NCBI RefSeq assembly: GCF_024979235.1
Contig: NZ_JANLCM010000001.1
Coordinates: 1,736,001-1,800,000, forward strand
Origin: Herbiconiux aconitum
Lineage (GTDB): Bacteria; Actinomycetota; Actinomycetes; Actinomycetales; Microbacteriaceae
Direction: 5' to 3'
Length of the DNA: 64,000 nt
The notes beneath the pieces are model-generated. The model was not told the DNA's origin. It saw nothing but the letters and a program-made list of their open reading frames with translations, and made no database searches. Below are positions 32,717 to 41,940 of the stretch, in pieces (the stretch's first letter is position 1; each line of letters begins with the position of its first letter). A program made the translations under genes and the position numbers.

Positions 32717-33562
32717 TCAGCGCACCGACTTGCGCTCGTAGATCGTCATCGACCAGACGTAACCGGCGATGGTGAGCACCGCGCACCACCCGATCGCGAG
32801 CACGGGGCTCCAGCCGAGCGGCGTGCCGAGCAGCAGCCCGCGGATGGTCTCGATGAACGGGGTGAACGGCTGGAACTGCGCGAATCCCTGCAACCCTGCC
32901 GGCATCGAGTCGGTCGGCACGAATCCGCTGCCGAGGAAGGGCAGGAAGACGAGCACAACAGGCAGGTTGCTCGCCGTCTCGACCGACCGCGCCTGCATGC
33001 CCATGGCGACCCCGATCCAGCTGATCGCGAACGCGATGAACGCCAGGATGCCGGCCGCGGCGATCCACTCTGTGAGTCCGGCTGTCGGGCGGAATCCGAT
33101 CAGAAGGCCCACACCCAGCACGAGCGTCACGGCGATCAGCGCCTGGATGGTGTTGCCGAGCACGTGCCCCGCCATCACTGCTGCTCGCGAGATCGCCATC
33201 GTGCGGAACCGCGCGGTGATTCCTTCGGTCATGTCCATGGCGACCGTCGTGGCCGTGCCGCCGGCGCTGCCCGCGATCGTGATCGCCAGGATGCCCGGCA
33301 TGACGTAGGCGACGTAGGCGTCGCGACCGGCTCCCGGATCGACGCCGGGCAGGCCCGCGCCGAGCGTGCCCCCGAACACGAATACGAACAGCAACAGGAT
33401 CACGACCGGGCCGAGGATCGTGAAGACCGACAAGCCGGGATAGCGCACCATGTGCAGCAGGTTGCGGCGCAACATCGTGATCGCGTCGGCGACCACGTGC
33501 GAACGACGAGCGGCGGCTCCGGCGGGCGGACGGGGAGATCTCCGTGGGGCAACAGTCGTCAT
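32717..33562 (-). CDS. ABC-2 type permease (DrrB-like)
   Basis: 281 residues. Six helices lie near 47-70, 88-110, 130-155, 160-185, 190-210 and 245-270. MVRYPGLSVFTILGPVVILL and MPAGLQGFAQFQPFTPFIET are the typical ABC-2 family blocks found in daunorubicin-type exporters. Its start overlaps the stop of the ATPase gene (33559), so the two are coupled. It exports an unknown hydrophobic compound or lipid. Confidence 0.92.
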   Translation of the reverse strand: MTTVAPRRSPRPPAGAAARRSHVVADAITMLRRNLLHMVRYPGLSVFTILGPVVILLLFVFVFGGTLGAGLPGVDPGAGRDAYVAYVMPGILAITIAGSAGGTATTVAMDMTEGITARFRTMAISRAAVMAGHVLGNTIQALIAVTLVLGVGLLIGFRPTAGLTEWIAAAGILAFIAFAISWIGVAMGMQARSVETASNLPVVLVFLPFLGSGFVPTDSMPAGLQGFAQFQPFTPFIETIRGLLLGTPLGWSPVLAIGWCAVLTIAGYVWSMTIYERKSVR

Positions 33563-34533
33563 GATGCGGTTCCTGTCGTGTCGACCCGAGTCGACTCGTC
33601 CTTCTCACCGGTCAGGGCGAAGAAGACGTCATCGAGATCGGGGGTATGGACGCTGAGGTCGTCGACTTCGAGGGCGGCCGCATCGAGGCGGTCGAGCAGC
33701 GCGCGCAACGCGCCGACCCTGCCACCGTCGGCCTCGGCGAAGGGCACCTCGAGAATGAGCGCCGCTTCGTCGCGACCGGATTCGCCGAGGAGGGCCGACG
33801 CCGAAGCGAGCGCCGCAGCATCCGCGAACCGGAGCCGGATGTGACCGCCGGGCACGAGGCGTTTGAGTTCCTCGGGCGTGCCCTCGGCGACGACGCGGCC
33901 ACCATCGAGAACGGCGATGCGATCGGCGAGCTCATCGGCCTCGTCGAGATGCTGGGTCGTGAGCAGCACTGTCGTGCCGTCGGCGACGAGGCTGCGCACG
34001 ATCCCCCACATGGTGTGGCGGCTTCGCGGATCGAGGCCTGTGGTGGGCTCGTCGAGGAAGATCACGCTCGGCGAGGTGACGAGGGTCATCGCGAGATCGA
34101 GCCGTCGCTTCATCCCGCCGGAATAGGTGGCGAGGGGCTTGCGGGCCGCATCGACGAGATCGAACTGCTCGAGCAGCTCGGCCACCCGGGATCGTGATCT
34201 TCTTGCCCCGAGATGGCGCAACCGGGCCATCAGCAGGAGGTTCTCCTCGCCGGTGAGCAGGCCGTCGACCGCCGAGAACTGCCCGGTGAGACCGATCGCG
34301 GCGCGCACGCCATCGGGGTCGCGCACCACGTCGCATCCGTTCACCGTCGCGGTGCCGCCGTCGGGCCGCACCAGAGTGGAGAGGATGTGCACCGTCGTCG
34401 TCTTGCCGGCGCCGTTCGGGCCGAGCAGCGCGGTGACGGAGCCGGCCATCACCCGGAGGTCGACGCCATCAAGCACGACCTTGTCGCGGTAGGACTTCCG
34501 GAGACCTCGAACGTCGATCGCCGTGCTGGTCAT
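33559..34533 (-). CDS. ABC-2 transporter ATPase (DrrA-like)
   Basis: 324 residues from the ATG at 34533; the frame is open upstream into the DUF4097 gene, but that part is a shadow. Walker A GPNGAGKTT, signature YSGGMKRRLDLAMTL, Walker B VIFLDEPTTGLDPRSR and H-loop LLTTQHLDEADELADR are present, with a C-terminal DrrA extension ending SVHTPDLDDVFFALTG. It powers the permease at 32717. It lies 58 bases after the DUF4097 gene in the same direction. Confidence 0.94.
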   Translation of the reverse strand: MTSTAIDVRGLRKSYRDKVVLDGVDLRVMAGSVTALLGPNGAGKTTTVHILSTLVRPDGGTATVNGCDVVRDPDGVRAAIGLTGQFSAVDGLLTGEENLLLMARLRHLGARRSRSRVAELLEQFDLVDAARKPLATYSGGMKRRLDLAMTLVTSPSVIFLDEPTTGLDPRSRHTMWGIVRSLVADGTTVLLTTQHLDEADELADRIAVLDGGRVVAEGTPEELKRLVPGGHIRLRFADAAALASASALLGESGRDEAALILEVPFAEADGGRVGALRALLDRLDAAALEVDDLSVHTPDLDDVFFALTGEKDESTRVDTTGTAS

Positions 34534-34591
34534 GTGTCTCGTTCCCTTCTGTCGGATCGTGCTGCCTGTTGCTCTGCGGGAGAGCGCCCCT

Positions 34592-35437
34592 TCATCGGGC
34601 ATGCCGGATCACGATGTCGCCGTACTGCGTGCGCGCCCGCACCGCGACGGTCTGCTCGGACGCGTCGGGTGCCCGATCGTTGTCGAGCTCGTTGCGTACG
34701 CGGCCTTCTTTCGATGACACGTCGAGCCAGGCGGGCACGCCGTGTCGCACGCCGATGGTGATCTGGCCGTATCCGCTCTCGACCTGGATGGAGCCGCCGG
34801 AGACCTCGTGCAGCTGGATGGCGCCGTAGGCGGTCCTCGCCGCGACCGAGGCCCGTGCGTTCGAGATCTCGAGGTCGCCGTAGGAGAGTTTGGCTTCGAC
34901 GTCGCCGCCGGATTCGCCGATCATGATGGTTCCGTGGGAGGCCTTCAGCACGGCATCTCCCGTGACGACGCCCAGCCGGATCTGGCCGTGGTCGGCCGTG
35001 ACCTCGACCCCGCCGTCGGCGGTTCCGACGGTCGCGTTACCGTGCGAGGCGCGCAGCCACAAGTCGCCGACGGCGTCGAGTTCGACCGGGCCCGTCGAGC
35101 TCTTGACGCGAGTGGCTCCCAGGCGTCCGACGGTGCGCACGCCCCCGACCGCGATCTCTGCGGTGAGCCGAGAGCCCGCCGGCAGTTCGACCTTCAGGTC
35201 GACCGACTCGGTCGGTCCGATCCAGCTGAGGCGGGGCTTCGGGCTCGTGACGGTGAGTCGTCGTCCGTCGAAGTCGATCGTCGTCTCGTCGGCGCTCCGA
35301 CGATCGATCGCCCGGGTGGGGTGGGTCGGAGTCACGGTCACGACCGCGTCGGAGCGCTCACCGGCGACGACCTCGATGGCGCCGACCTGCCATTTGACGG
35401 CGAGGTCGATGGGGGTGGGGGTGGGGAATGCAGGCAT
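34592..35437 (-). CDS. DUF4097-family beta-helix protein
   Basis: 281 residues from ATG behind GGAGG. The chain is made of short repeated beta strands with G-D/N-V turns (GNATVGTADGGVEVTADHGQ, KASHGTIMIGESGGDVEAKL, YGDLEISNARASVAARTAYG), the pattern of DUF4097 adhesin-like solenoids. No signal peptide or anchor is seen. Such proteins often accompany RHH or PspC-like regulators and ABC exporters in actinobacteria. The role is unknown; a sensor or scaffold for the transporter is an inference. Confidence 0.88.
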   Translation of the reverse strand: MPAFPTPTPIDLAVKWQVGAIEVVAGERSDAVVTVTPTHPTRAIDRRSADETTIDFDGRRLTVTSPKPRLSWIGPTESVDLKVELPAGSRLTAEIAVGGVRTVGRLGATRVKSSTGPVELDAVGDLWLRASHGNATVGTADGGVEVTADHGQIRLGVVTGDAVLKASHGTIMIGESGGDVEAKLSYGDLEISNARASVAARTAYGAIQLHEVSGGSIQVESGYGQITIGVRHGVPAWLDVSSKEGRVRNELDNDRAPDASEQTVAVRARTQYGDIVIRHAR

Positions 35438-35516
35438 GCTGGCGCCTCCCTTTCAGTGGGCCTTGGAGCTGCGAGGTGGTGTGGTGGGCGGTCTGGCCGC
35501 TAGCGCAGGGGTGCGG

Positions 35517-36005
35517 TCATCGCGCCCAGCCGGCGAAGTCGTCGCCGGTGCGCAGCGCGCGTTGCGCCGATCGTCGGTGCTTGGGCTGGAGACCGGCCGC
35601 GATGGCACGCACCAGCCAGGTGTTGACGGACAGGCCGTCGGCCGCCGCCGCGTCATCGACCTGCGCCTTGAGCACGTCGGGCAGCCGGAGGGTGGTGCGC
35701 GACGTGCTGGCATCGTTCAGGTCGACGGGGGCGGCCAAGCCACTGTCGTTATCGGATTCAGCGGCCGGCGCGGCGACGACGAACTCGACCTCTCGCCCAC
35801 GCAGGCGCAGGTCGACCGACCCGGGCGCGAGGTCTCGTGTGATCTCACCGGCGGCGGCCGACAAGACGTCGAGCAGCACCACCCGTGCCGCCGCATCCAG
35901 CGCGCCGACGAGGCGCTCGGCCACGGCGCGGGTGTCGTCCGATCCGTTCTCCGCAGCATCCACCAAGTGGCGCTGCAGATCGCTGACGTATTCTCCGAGT
36001 TCCAT
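35517..36005 (-). CDS. Ribbon-helix-helix (HicB/Arc-like) regulator
   Basis: 162 residues from the ATG at 36005. The first 110 residues form a HicB-like partner domain (LQRHLVDAAENGSDDTRAVA, LAPGSVDLRLRGREVEFVVA). The C-terminal RTTLRLPDVLKAQVDDAAAA with GLSVNTWLVRAIAAGL is an RHH DNA-binding fold. There is no toxin gene next to it, so it is more likely a transcription factor than an antitoxin. Its start is preceded by a palindrome of TGGTGTCA boxes, fitting autoregulation. The DUF4097 and DrrAB genes follow on the same strand. Confidence 0.82.
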   Translation of the reverse strand: MELGEYVSDLQRHLVDAAENGSDDTRAVAERLVGALDAAARVVLLDVLSAAAGEITRDLAPGSVDLRLRGREVEFVVAAPAAESDNDSGLAAPVDLNDASTSRTTLRLPDVLKAQVDDAAAADGLSVNTWLVRAIAAGLQPKHRRSAQRALRTGDDFAGWAR

Positions 36006-36014
36006 GCCACCAGA

Positions 36015-36055
36015 ATGACACCACAATGGTGTCATGTCAAACTTGGGTGGTGTCA
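36015..36055. promoter_or_regulatory. TGGTGTCA operator cluster of the RHH gene
   Basis: ATGACACCA (36015-36023), CAA, TGGTGTCAT (36027-36035) form a perfect 9-bp inverted repeat 10 bases before the RHH start. A third TGGTGTCA lies at 36048-36055. Repeated short boxes are typical of RHH repressor operators. Confidence 0.65.
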
Positions 36056-36144
36056 AGCCGCGACTGGTGGCTCCTTTTGGCGTGTCGCAATTGCCTGCGC
36101 GAGAGTGGGAACTCGAACATATCTTCGAATGTCTGGAGGCTCCC

Positions 36145-36405
36145 ATGACGACCATCGACCTCGCCGAGATGGCGACACTCTGGCTCGACGACGCTGCTGT
36201 GCCGGTGCGGATGCTCTGGCGCGGTCGCCGCTGGAAGGTCACCGACCGGCCCACTGAGCCCGAGGGGCTGTACTGGTCGACGCACGCTCCCGATTTCGTG
36301 GCCTGGCGCTTCCAGGCCACCGATGAAGACGGCGTCAGCCGCGTCTTCGATCTGGTGCGGCACAACGGTGGTCGGCACTGGAACGTGGCACACGTCTACG
36401 ACTGA
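36145..36405 (+). CDS. Small DUF6504-like protein
   Basis: 86 residues from the ATG at 36145, five bases past GGAGG; the frame extends to 36034 without a better start. VRMLWRGRRWKVTDRPTEPE, FVAWRFQATDEDGVSRVFDL and HWNVAHVYD resemble the short actinobacterial DUF6504 proteins, which have been linked to DNA repair polymerase operons by context only. It is divergent from the RHH gene and shares the operator region, so the RHH protein could control it too. Confidence 0.7.
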   Translation: MTTIDLAEMATLWLDDAAVPVRMLWRGRRWKVTDRPTEPEGLYWSTHAPDFVAWRFQATDEDGVSRVFDLVRHNGGRHWNVAHVYD

Positions 36406-36427
36406 ACTGCCGAGGGAGCAGACGGCG

Positions 36428-36916
36428 CTAACGCGTGAGGGTGGCGAAACGGTAGCGCAGGCCCGTGCGCGAATCGAGCCATCCGGATGCGGGCGTCGTC
36501 GTTCGCTGCCAGCCCCCGCCGATCACGGGTGCGAACGTGTCGCCCTCGATGTCGAGGTCGACTTCAGTGATCTCGAGTCGATCGGCCTGGGCGAGCGCCT
36601 GCTGGTAGATGTCGCCGCCACCCATCACCCACACCCTCTCGTCACGGGCTCCGGCCAGGGCCGCATCCACCGAGTGCACGACGTCGGCACCCGGCGCCTG
36701 CCACCCGGCCTGCCGGGTGACCACCACGTTTCGGCGCCCGGGGAGCGGCCGGAACCGGTCGGGGAGGGATTCCCACGTACGGCGACCCATCACCACCGTT
36801 CCACCACTCGTGAGCTCCCGGAACCGCGCGAGATCTTCGGGCAGATGCCACGGGATGCTCCCGTCGAGGCCGATGACCCCACCACTGGCCTCCGCCCAGA
36901 TGAGCGCGACGCTCAT
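36428..36916 (-). CDS. folA: Dihydrofolate reductase
   Basis: 162 residues. [30 protein letters not shown] carries the folate-site Asp/Trp/His region, then [15 protein letters not shown] and [15 protein letters not shown] for NADPH binding. The enzyme reduces dihydrofolate to tetrahydrofolate. It overlaps thyA by four bases (36913-36916), the common gene order that links dTMP synthesis to regeneration of the cofactor. The stretch before the active Asp ([10 protein letters not shown]) is the actinobacterial form. Confidence 0.96.
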   Translation of the reverse strand: MSVALIWAEASGGVIGLDGSIPWHLPEDLARFRELTSGGTVVMGRRTWESLPDRFRPLPGRRNVVVTRQAGWQAPGADVVHSVDAALAGARDERVWVMGGGDIYQQALAQADRLEITEVDLDIEGDTFAPVIGGGWQRTTTPASGWLDSRTGLRYRFATLTR

Positions 36917-37716
36917 ACGGCGACGGCGGCGCGGATCGCGGGGTGGTGAACGTAGTCGACGACTTCGAGGTCGTCGTATTCGTAGTCGAAGACGCTGTCT
37001 CGATCACGCGCGATCCGCAACGTCGGTGAGGGGAAGGGTGACCGCTCCAGCTGAAGTTCGACCTGCTCGACATGGTTGTCGTAGATGTGGCAGTCTCCGC
37101 CGGTCCAGACGAAGTCGCCCACGGCCAATCCGGTCTGCGCCGCGATCAGGTGGGTCAGGAGCGCATAGCTCGCGATGTTGAAGGGCACCCCGAGAAACAG
37201 GTCGGCGCTGCGCTGGTAGAGCTGGCAGGAGAGTTTGCCGTCGGCCACGTAGAACTGGAAGAGGGCGTGGCAGGGGGCCAGTGCCATCTGCGGAATCTCG
37301 GCGACGTTCCAGGCCGAAACGATCATGCGGCGCGAATCCGGGTCGGTCTTGATCGTCTCGATCACCTGAGAGATCTGGTCGATGTGCTCGCCCGTCGGCG
37401 TGGGCCAGGAGCGCCATTGCACCCCGTAGACCGGGCCGAGCTCGCCGTCGGCATTGGCCCACTCGTTCCAGATCGAGACGCCGTTCTCCTGCAGCCAGCG
37501 CACGTTGCTCTCGCCGCGGAGGAACCAGAGCAGTTCGTATGCCACCGACTTGAAGTGCACCCGCTTCGTGGTGATGAGCGGAAACCCTTCGGAGAGGTCG
37601 AAGCGGAGTTGGCGCCCGAACAGGCTCCGGGTGCCGGTGCCCGTGCGATCGGACTTCGGCGTGCCCTGCTGGAGGGTTTCGCGGAGGAGGTCTTCGTAAG
37701 GCGTCGCGATCGTCAT
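36913..37716 (-). CDS. thyA: Thymidylate synthase
   Basis: 267 residues from the ATG at 37716; GTG at 37719 would add one residue. Catalytic Cys149 in [12 protein letters not shown], the phosphate-binding [13 protein letters not shown] and RRMIVSAWN, and the folate and dUMP sites [15 protein letters not shown] and HIYDNHVEQ are all intact. It methylates dUMP to dTMP. Being followed at once by folA, it forms a two-gene operon. No ThyX is seen in the window. Confidence 0.97.
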   Translation of the reverse strand: MTIATPYEDLLRETLQQGTPKSDRTGTGTRSLFGRQLRFDLSEGFPLITTKRVHFKSVAYELLWFLRGESNVRWLQENGVSIWNEWANADGELGPVYGVQWRSWPTPTGEHIDQISQVIETIKTDPDSRRMIVSAWNVAEIPQMALAPCHALFQFYVADGKLSCQLYQRSADLFLGVPFNIASYALLTHLIAAQTGLAVGDFVWTGGDCHIYDNHVEQVELQLERSPFPSPTLRIARDRDSVFDYEYDDLEVVDYVHHPAIRAAVAV

Positions 37717-37805
37717 CACACCGAGCGTAGAGGCAATTCGCGCCGTCGGCGAGATGCGCGCCGCGCGAGGACGCGTACCCTGGGATCGGAGAAGGGTGGT
37801 CGACG

Positions 37806-38018
37806 ATGAAGCGGATCAACATCCTGTACGACGGGAAGCAGTATTCGGTCTCCGGTCGAGACGTCGACGAGATGAAAGAGGAGATCCGCGCCGCCGTCGA
37901 GTCGGCCGTGCCGACGTGGCTGGAAGTGAACGTCGGCGAAGGGAAGTACAAGCGGGCCGACATCCTGCTCACCCCCGGAATCACGATCGCCGTCATCGGC
38001 ATCGACGCCGACGACTGA
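37806..38018 (+). CDS. Small protein of unknown function
   Basis: 70 residues from ATG with GGAGAAGGG upstream. [20 protein letters not shown] then a helix [14 protein letters not shown] and strands [20 protein letters not shown] give a compact alpha/beta look. Similar short proteins are common in Microbacteriaceae; I do not recognise a named family. It is divergent from thyA and nine bases upstream of a DUF2071 gene, with which it is probably cotranscribed. Confidence 0.75.
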   Translation: MKRINILYDGKQYSVSGRDVDEMKEEIRAAVESAVPTWLEVNVGEGKYKRADILLTPGITIAVIGIDADD

Positions 38019-38026
38019 CGCGTCCG

Positions 38027-38794
38027 ATGCACGTCGAGCCTCTCGCGCGCAACGCCCCACCCCTCGTCAGCGGTGCTCTGCACGAGCAGGACTGGCAGTC
38101 GCTGACCTTCTTGCACTGGCGGGTGGACCCCGCGACGGTGGCTCCGCACCTGCCGGCCGGCACGCATCCGGACATCTTCGACGGCTCGGCCTGGGTCGGG
38201 CTCATCCCTTTTCGTCTCGCGAACGCCACCGCGCCGGGTGCACGAGCACTCGGCCCGATCCCGTATGCCGGAACTTTTCCCGAGATCAACGTGCGGCTCT
38301 ACTCCGTTGACGACCGGGGCCGGCGGGGAGTCGTGTTCGTCTCGCTCGAGTCGTCGCGGCTCGCGGCCGTCTCGGCTGCTCACCTCCTGTTCGGACTCCC
38401 CTACCGTTGGGCCCGCATGAGCATCTCGACGGCGGCCGACGGCACCATCAGTTATCGCTCCGAACGTCTCGGCGACAACGGATTCGGAGGTTCGCCCGGG
38501 CCACACAGCCGGGTGGATGCCCGACCCCGTGACCAGGATCGTTCGAACGATGAGCTCGCCGTGTTTCTCACCGCCCGATGGGGGCTGCACGTGGCCCGAA
38601 GAGGCCGCACCCGATTCATCCCGAACGAACACGAACCCTGGCGGATCGTGGATGCCGAACTCCGCTTTCTCGACGACGAGCTGCTCGCCGCCGGCGGCTT
38701 CCCCGGACTCGCCGATCGCCCTCCCGACTCGGTGCTGTTCTCGCCGGGGGTGCACACCGCGTTCGGCCGCTCGCTCGACGAGGGGCGAGGATAA
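38027..38794 (+). CDS. DUF2071 (YqjF-like) protein
   Basis: 255 residues from ATG nine bases after the preceding gene. QDWQSLTFLHWRVDPATVAP, GSAWVGLIPFRL, FPEINVRLYSV and a later LTARWGLHVARR block identify the YqjF/DUF2071 family of soluble beta-rich proteins. The biochemical role is unknown. It forms a tight group with the small gene before it and the HAD gene after it (gap seven bases). Confidence 0.88.
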   Translation: MHVEPLARNAPPLVSGALHEQDWQSLTFLHWRVDPATVAPHLPAGTHPDIFDGSAWVGLIPFRLANATAPGARALGPIPYAGTFPEINVRLYSVDDRGRRGVVFVSLESSRLAAVSAAHLLFGLPYRWARMSISTAADGTISYRSERLGDNGFGGSPGPHSRVDARPRDQDRSNDELAVFLTARWGLHVARRGRTRFIPNEHEPWRIVDAELRFLDDELLAAGGFPGLADRPPDSVLFSPGVHTAFGRSLDEGRG

Positions 38795-38801
38795 TGGGCG
38801 G

Positions 38802-39701
38802 GTGACCTCACCCGCTCCCGATTTCGGTCTGCTGCTCGACGTCGACGGCCCGATCGCCAGCCCTGTGGCCCGGACGATCGCGATCCCCTCGATCGCCTCC
38901 GATCTCGTGACCCTTGCGAACGCCGGGGTGCCGATCGTATTCAACACCGGGCGATCCGACCGATCTCTGCAGAAGGGCGTCGTCGGGTACGTGGTCGACG
39001 GCGGACTGAGCGAAGACGCGCGAGTGTTCGGTGTGTGTGAAAAGGGCGCGGTGTGGTTTCGCATCACACCCGCTGGAATCGGTGATCTGTCCATCGATGA
39101 AACCCTCGTTCCTCCTCCTGAGTTGGCCCGTGCCGTCGACGATCTGGTGGCTACGCGCTTCTCTGATTGGATGTTCTTCGACCATTCGAAGCGCACCATG
39201 ATCTCGGTCGAGCAGCGCACCGACGTTCACTCCGACGACTATCTCGCGAAGCAACCCGAGTTCGACCGGGCGGTGCTGGATCTGTGCAGAACTTTCGACT
39301 TCGGCGTGATGTGGAGGAACGAATCGTTCCGGGCGGCGGATGGTCGGGTGCTCTTCCGGATCGATCCCTCGATCATCGCGACCGACATCGAATCGATCCG
39401 TGTCGGCAAAGACCTCGGCGCCGAGCGCGCCCTCGCCCTCCTCGCGCGCACGGGGCACGTGCCCCACACATGGCGCACGATGGGTGACTCCCGCAGCGAC
39501 TACGCGATGGCGGATTGGCTGCACAGCCAGCGCTACGACGTCGTGCACATCGACGTGCGGCCGACCGAGGGACCTCCGGAGAAGGAGTATCGGGTGCTGA
39601 CGCCCGAAGACGGTGCGACGAACGATGCGGTGGGTGCGGTGTTCCTCCGCCGCTGGGTGCAGTCGATCGTCGACGGCATCACGCCCGACGGTCCGGCCTG
39701 A
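38802..39701 (+). CDS. HAD-superfamily hydrolase
   Basis: 299 residues from GTG at 38802, seven bases after the DUF2071 stop. The nucleophile motif is DVDGP (Asp13-Val-Asp15), motif II is VFNTGRSD, and motif III/IV is TMGDSRSDYAMADWL with Lys nearby (RVGKDLGAERAL). A large cap domain (about 80-200) places it among the Cof-type phosphatases. It would dephosphorylate a sugar phosphate or cofactor. The substrate is not visible. YbaK converges from the right. Confidence 0.85.
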   Translation: MTSPAPDFGLLLDVDGPIASPVARTIAIPSIASDLVTLANAGVPIVFNTGRSDRSLQKGVVGYVVDGGLSEDARVFGVCEKGAVWFRITPAGIGDLSIDETLVPPPELARAVDDLVATRFSDWMFFDHSKRTMISVEQRTDVHSDDYLAKQPEFDRAVLDLCRTFDFGVMWRNESFRAADGRVLFRIDPSIIATDIESIRVGKDLGAERALALLARTGHVPHTWRTMGDSRSDYAMADWLHSQRYDVVHIDVRPTEGPPEKEYRVLTPEDGATNDAVGAVFLRRWVQSIVDGITPDGPA

Positions 39702-39723
39702 GGAGTCCGCGGGCCCAGGGCCC

Positions 39724-40233
39724 TCAGCCCCGACGGATGAGCGCGCTGCGCCCCGACACCGCGCGCAGCAGATCGACCGGTGCCAGTTCGATGTCGAAAC
39801 CGCGTCGTCCGCCCGAGACGAAGATGGTCGCGAACCCGAGCGCCGACTCGTCGAGGACTGTCGGCAGCGGTGTCTTCTGCCCGACCGGGCTTATTCCGCC
39901 CACGACGTAGCCGCTCTTGCGCTCGGCGACCGCCTTGTCGGCCATCGCGGCGCGCTTTGCGCCGAGTTCTGCGGCGAGAGCCTTCACATCGAGCTGGTCG
40001 CGCACCGAGAGGATGCCGATGCCGAGCCCCGCATCCGTGTCGACCATCAGTGTCTTGAACACCCGCTCCGCCTCGACTCCGAGTTCGCGCGCCGCCTCGC
40101 CACCGAAGTCGGTGACTGCCGGGTCGTGCACGTAGACGTGCCCGGTGAAGGGGATGCCGGCGGCCCGCAGAGCGACCGTGGCCGCCGTCGTCGGAACGGC
40201 GCCGCCTTCCGCACCTCGCGGTTTCTTCGCCAT
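39724..40233 (-). CDS. ybaK: YbaK/EbsC-type aminoacyl-tRNA deacylase
   Basis: 169 residues from the ATG at 40233; the longer frame upstream is inside the esterase gene. RVFKTLMVDTD with the conserved Lys, LAAELGAKRAAMADKAVAER and GYVVGGISPVGQKTPLPTVL with GxxPxG are the YbaK signature. These proteins hydrolyse mischarged Cys-tRNA(Pro). It lies 11 bases after the esterase stop in the same direction, so the two may share a transcript. Confidence 0.94.
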   Translation of the reverse strand: MAKKPRGAEGGAVPTTAATVALRAAGIPFTGHVYVHDPAVTDFGGEAARELGVEAERVFKTLMVDTDAGLGIGILSVRDQLDVKALAAELGAKRAAMADKAVAERKSGYVVGGISPVGQKTPLPTVLDESALGFATIFVSGGRRGFDIELAPVDLLRAVSGRSALIRRG

Positions 40234-40244
40234 CCGGAGCCCCG

Positions 40245-40952
40245 TCAGTCGGCCGGAACCTGGTCGACCGGATCGACCGGCAGCACGCCACGGAGGAACG
40301 CCGACACATCCGCCAGCTCCTGAGGCGAGATCCCGTGGCCGACTCCGGGGTACAGCGCTGCGGTGACGGTGAAGTACTCGGGCACCCACGCTGCCGTGCG
40401 GAGGATTCCGGATGCGGCGATCACCGGATCGGCCTCGTCGCGCCCCCAGAACAGCGGCGGCCGACGCGTTGCCAACTCGGCGTCGCCCGGGAGAGACCCG
40501 GACGCGCTGAATCCGGAGAGATTCACAGCGGCGGCGAAACGGTAGGGAGCCAGTCGCATCAGGTGCACGGCCATCGCCCCGCCTTGCGAGAACCCGAGAA
40601 CGGCGACGGCGGGCGGCGCCCCGAACGAGGCTTCGACCCGGTCGAGCCAGGACAGCACGGCGTGCCCGGCGGCGTCGATCGTCGCCATCGACGGATCGGC
40701 GGGTTCGCCCGGCGGAAACCAGCTCCAGCCACCGATCCCGTACGGCGCACCCGGCAGGGGCGCCCGCAGCGAGGCGTACACGACCCCCTCGGGCAGCAGC
40801 GGAAAGAGCGCCGCGAGGTCGTTCTCGTCCGACCCGCGCCCATGCATCACGACCACGAGAGGCTCGTTCGAAAGCCGCTCAGACACCTCTTCGCGCGGCA
40901 CCGACCACACCACGACATCATCGTCCAGCGACAAGTTAGCGGATGCGTTCAC
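40245..40952 (-). CDS. Carboxylesterase/phospholipase-type alpha/beta hydrolase
   Basis: 235 residues from GTG with a weak ribosome site. VVVMHGRGSDENDL (oxyanion loop), nucleophile Ser122 in LGFSQGGAMAVHL, Asp in GRDEADPVI and His in YPGVGHGISPQEL give the full triad of the YpfH/carboxylesterase group. It is cytosolic and probably acts on short acyl esters. The upstream 210 bases have three TGCGTTC-type boxes (40944, 40973 reversed, 40995) but no gene. Confidence 0.9.
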   Translation of the reverse strand: MNASANLSLDDDVVVWSVPREEVSERLSNEPLVVVMHGRGSDENDLAALFPLLPEGVVYASLRAPLPGAPYGIGGWSWFPPGEPADPSMATIDAAGHAVLSWLDRVEASFGAPPAVAVLGFSQGGAMAVHLMRLAPYRFAAAVNLSGFSASGSLPGDAELATRRPPLFWGRDEADPVIAASGILRTAAWVPEYFTVTAALYPGVGHGISPQELADVSAFLRGVLPVDPVDQVPAD

Positions 40953-41160
40953 CTAAGAACTGTACCGAGAACGAACGCATCGGGCCGCACCCAGTGCGTT
41001 CACCAAGCGCCCTAACGCGAACGAACCGCAACAGGCCCTACTCGACGACCCACGGTGACGGCGAGGCCGCGTCAGCGACCTCACCGGAACATGTCGCGGA
41101 GCGCCGGGCAGGGACCGGCGCGACCCGTGGAGCGCGCGCGAAGCACGCGCCCCACGGCAA

Positions 41161-41940
41161 CTAGCCCTGACACACAGGGCACCAATACGTCACCCGCTGC
41201 GACAGTTCGTTCGCCCCCAGCGACCCGCGGCGGATGCGCGTGCCGCAGCGTCGGCATGGTTGCCCGTCCCGCCCGTAGACCCAGGTCTGCCGCCCCGGGC
41301 GGAGGTCGCCGGTCGTGGTGCGTTCCACGCGGTCGCGGTTGGCCAGAATCAGCCGGTGCGCCAGCGCCACCACCCCGGGCAGGTCGCGCACCTCAGCCAC
41401 CGGCCGGTGCGGCAGTATGCCTCGCAGGAAGCAGAGCTCGTTGGCGTAGACATTGCCGAGTCCTGCGAGATTGCTCTGGTCGAGCAGCGCGACATCGATT
41501 TCGCGGTCGCCTTTCACCGCCAGGCGCCGCACGGCTTCGTCGGGGTTCCAGTCCGCACCGAGCAGGTCGGGGCCGAGGTAGCCCACCACATCGTCTTCGC
41601 GCTCTCGTTCGATCACTTCGACGAGCCCGAGTTCGAAGCCCACCGTCACCCATTCCGTGTTCTCGAGCACGATCCGAGCCAGGTAGGCCGGCCGCCGCCA
41701 ACGGGTGCCGTGACGGTAGATGTGCCACGACCCCTCCATCTTCAAATGGGTGTGGATGCTGTAGTCGCCCACCCGGGTGAGCAGGTGTTTGCCGCGCGAG
41801 ACCACCCCCTCCACGGTCTCTCCGACCAGGTCGACGGATGCGTATTTCGGCACCCGCACGTCACTGACGGTGAGTGGACGACCGGCCAACGCCTGGTCGA
41901 GGTGTTGCGCGGTGCGAAAGACGGTATCGCCCTCAGGCAC
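41161..41940 (-). CDS. nei: Endonuclease VIII-type DNA glycosylase
   Basis: 259 residues from ATG, whose start overlaps the lhr stop by eight bases. The N-terminal PEGDTV (Pro nucleophile after Met removal, Glu catalytic), HTHLKMEGSW, LGPDLLG, QSNLAGLGNVYANELCFL (H2TH) and a C-terminal zinc finger CRRCGTRI...WCPVC define the Nei branch of the Fpg family. It removes oxidised pyrimidines and cuts the strand. Adjacency to lhr is also known in mycobacteria and points to a shared repair role. Confidence 0.95.
   Translation of the reverse strand: MPEGDTVFRTAQHLDQALAGRPLTVSDVRVPKYASVDLVGETVEGVVSRGKHLLTRVGDYSIHTHLKMEGSWHIYRHGTRWRRPAYLARIVLENTEWVTVGFELGLVEVIEREREDDVVGYLGPDLLGADWNPDEAVRRLAVKGDREIDVALLDQSNLAGLGNVYANELCFLRGILPHRPVAEVRDLPGVVALAHRLILANRDRVERTTTGDLRPGRQTWVYGRDGQPCRRCGTRIRRGSLGANELSQRVTYWCPVCQG

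Noticed and set aside
40944..41004. Three TGCGTTC boxes upstream of the esterase gene as a regulator site
   Set aside because: Arms are only seven to ten bases, spacing is irregular, and the first copy is the gene's own start codon region, so chance is likely.
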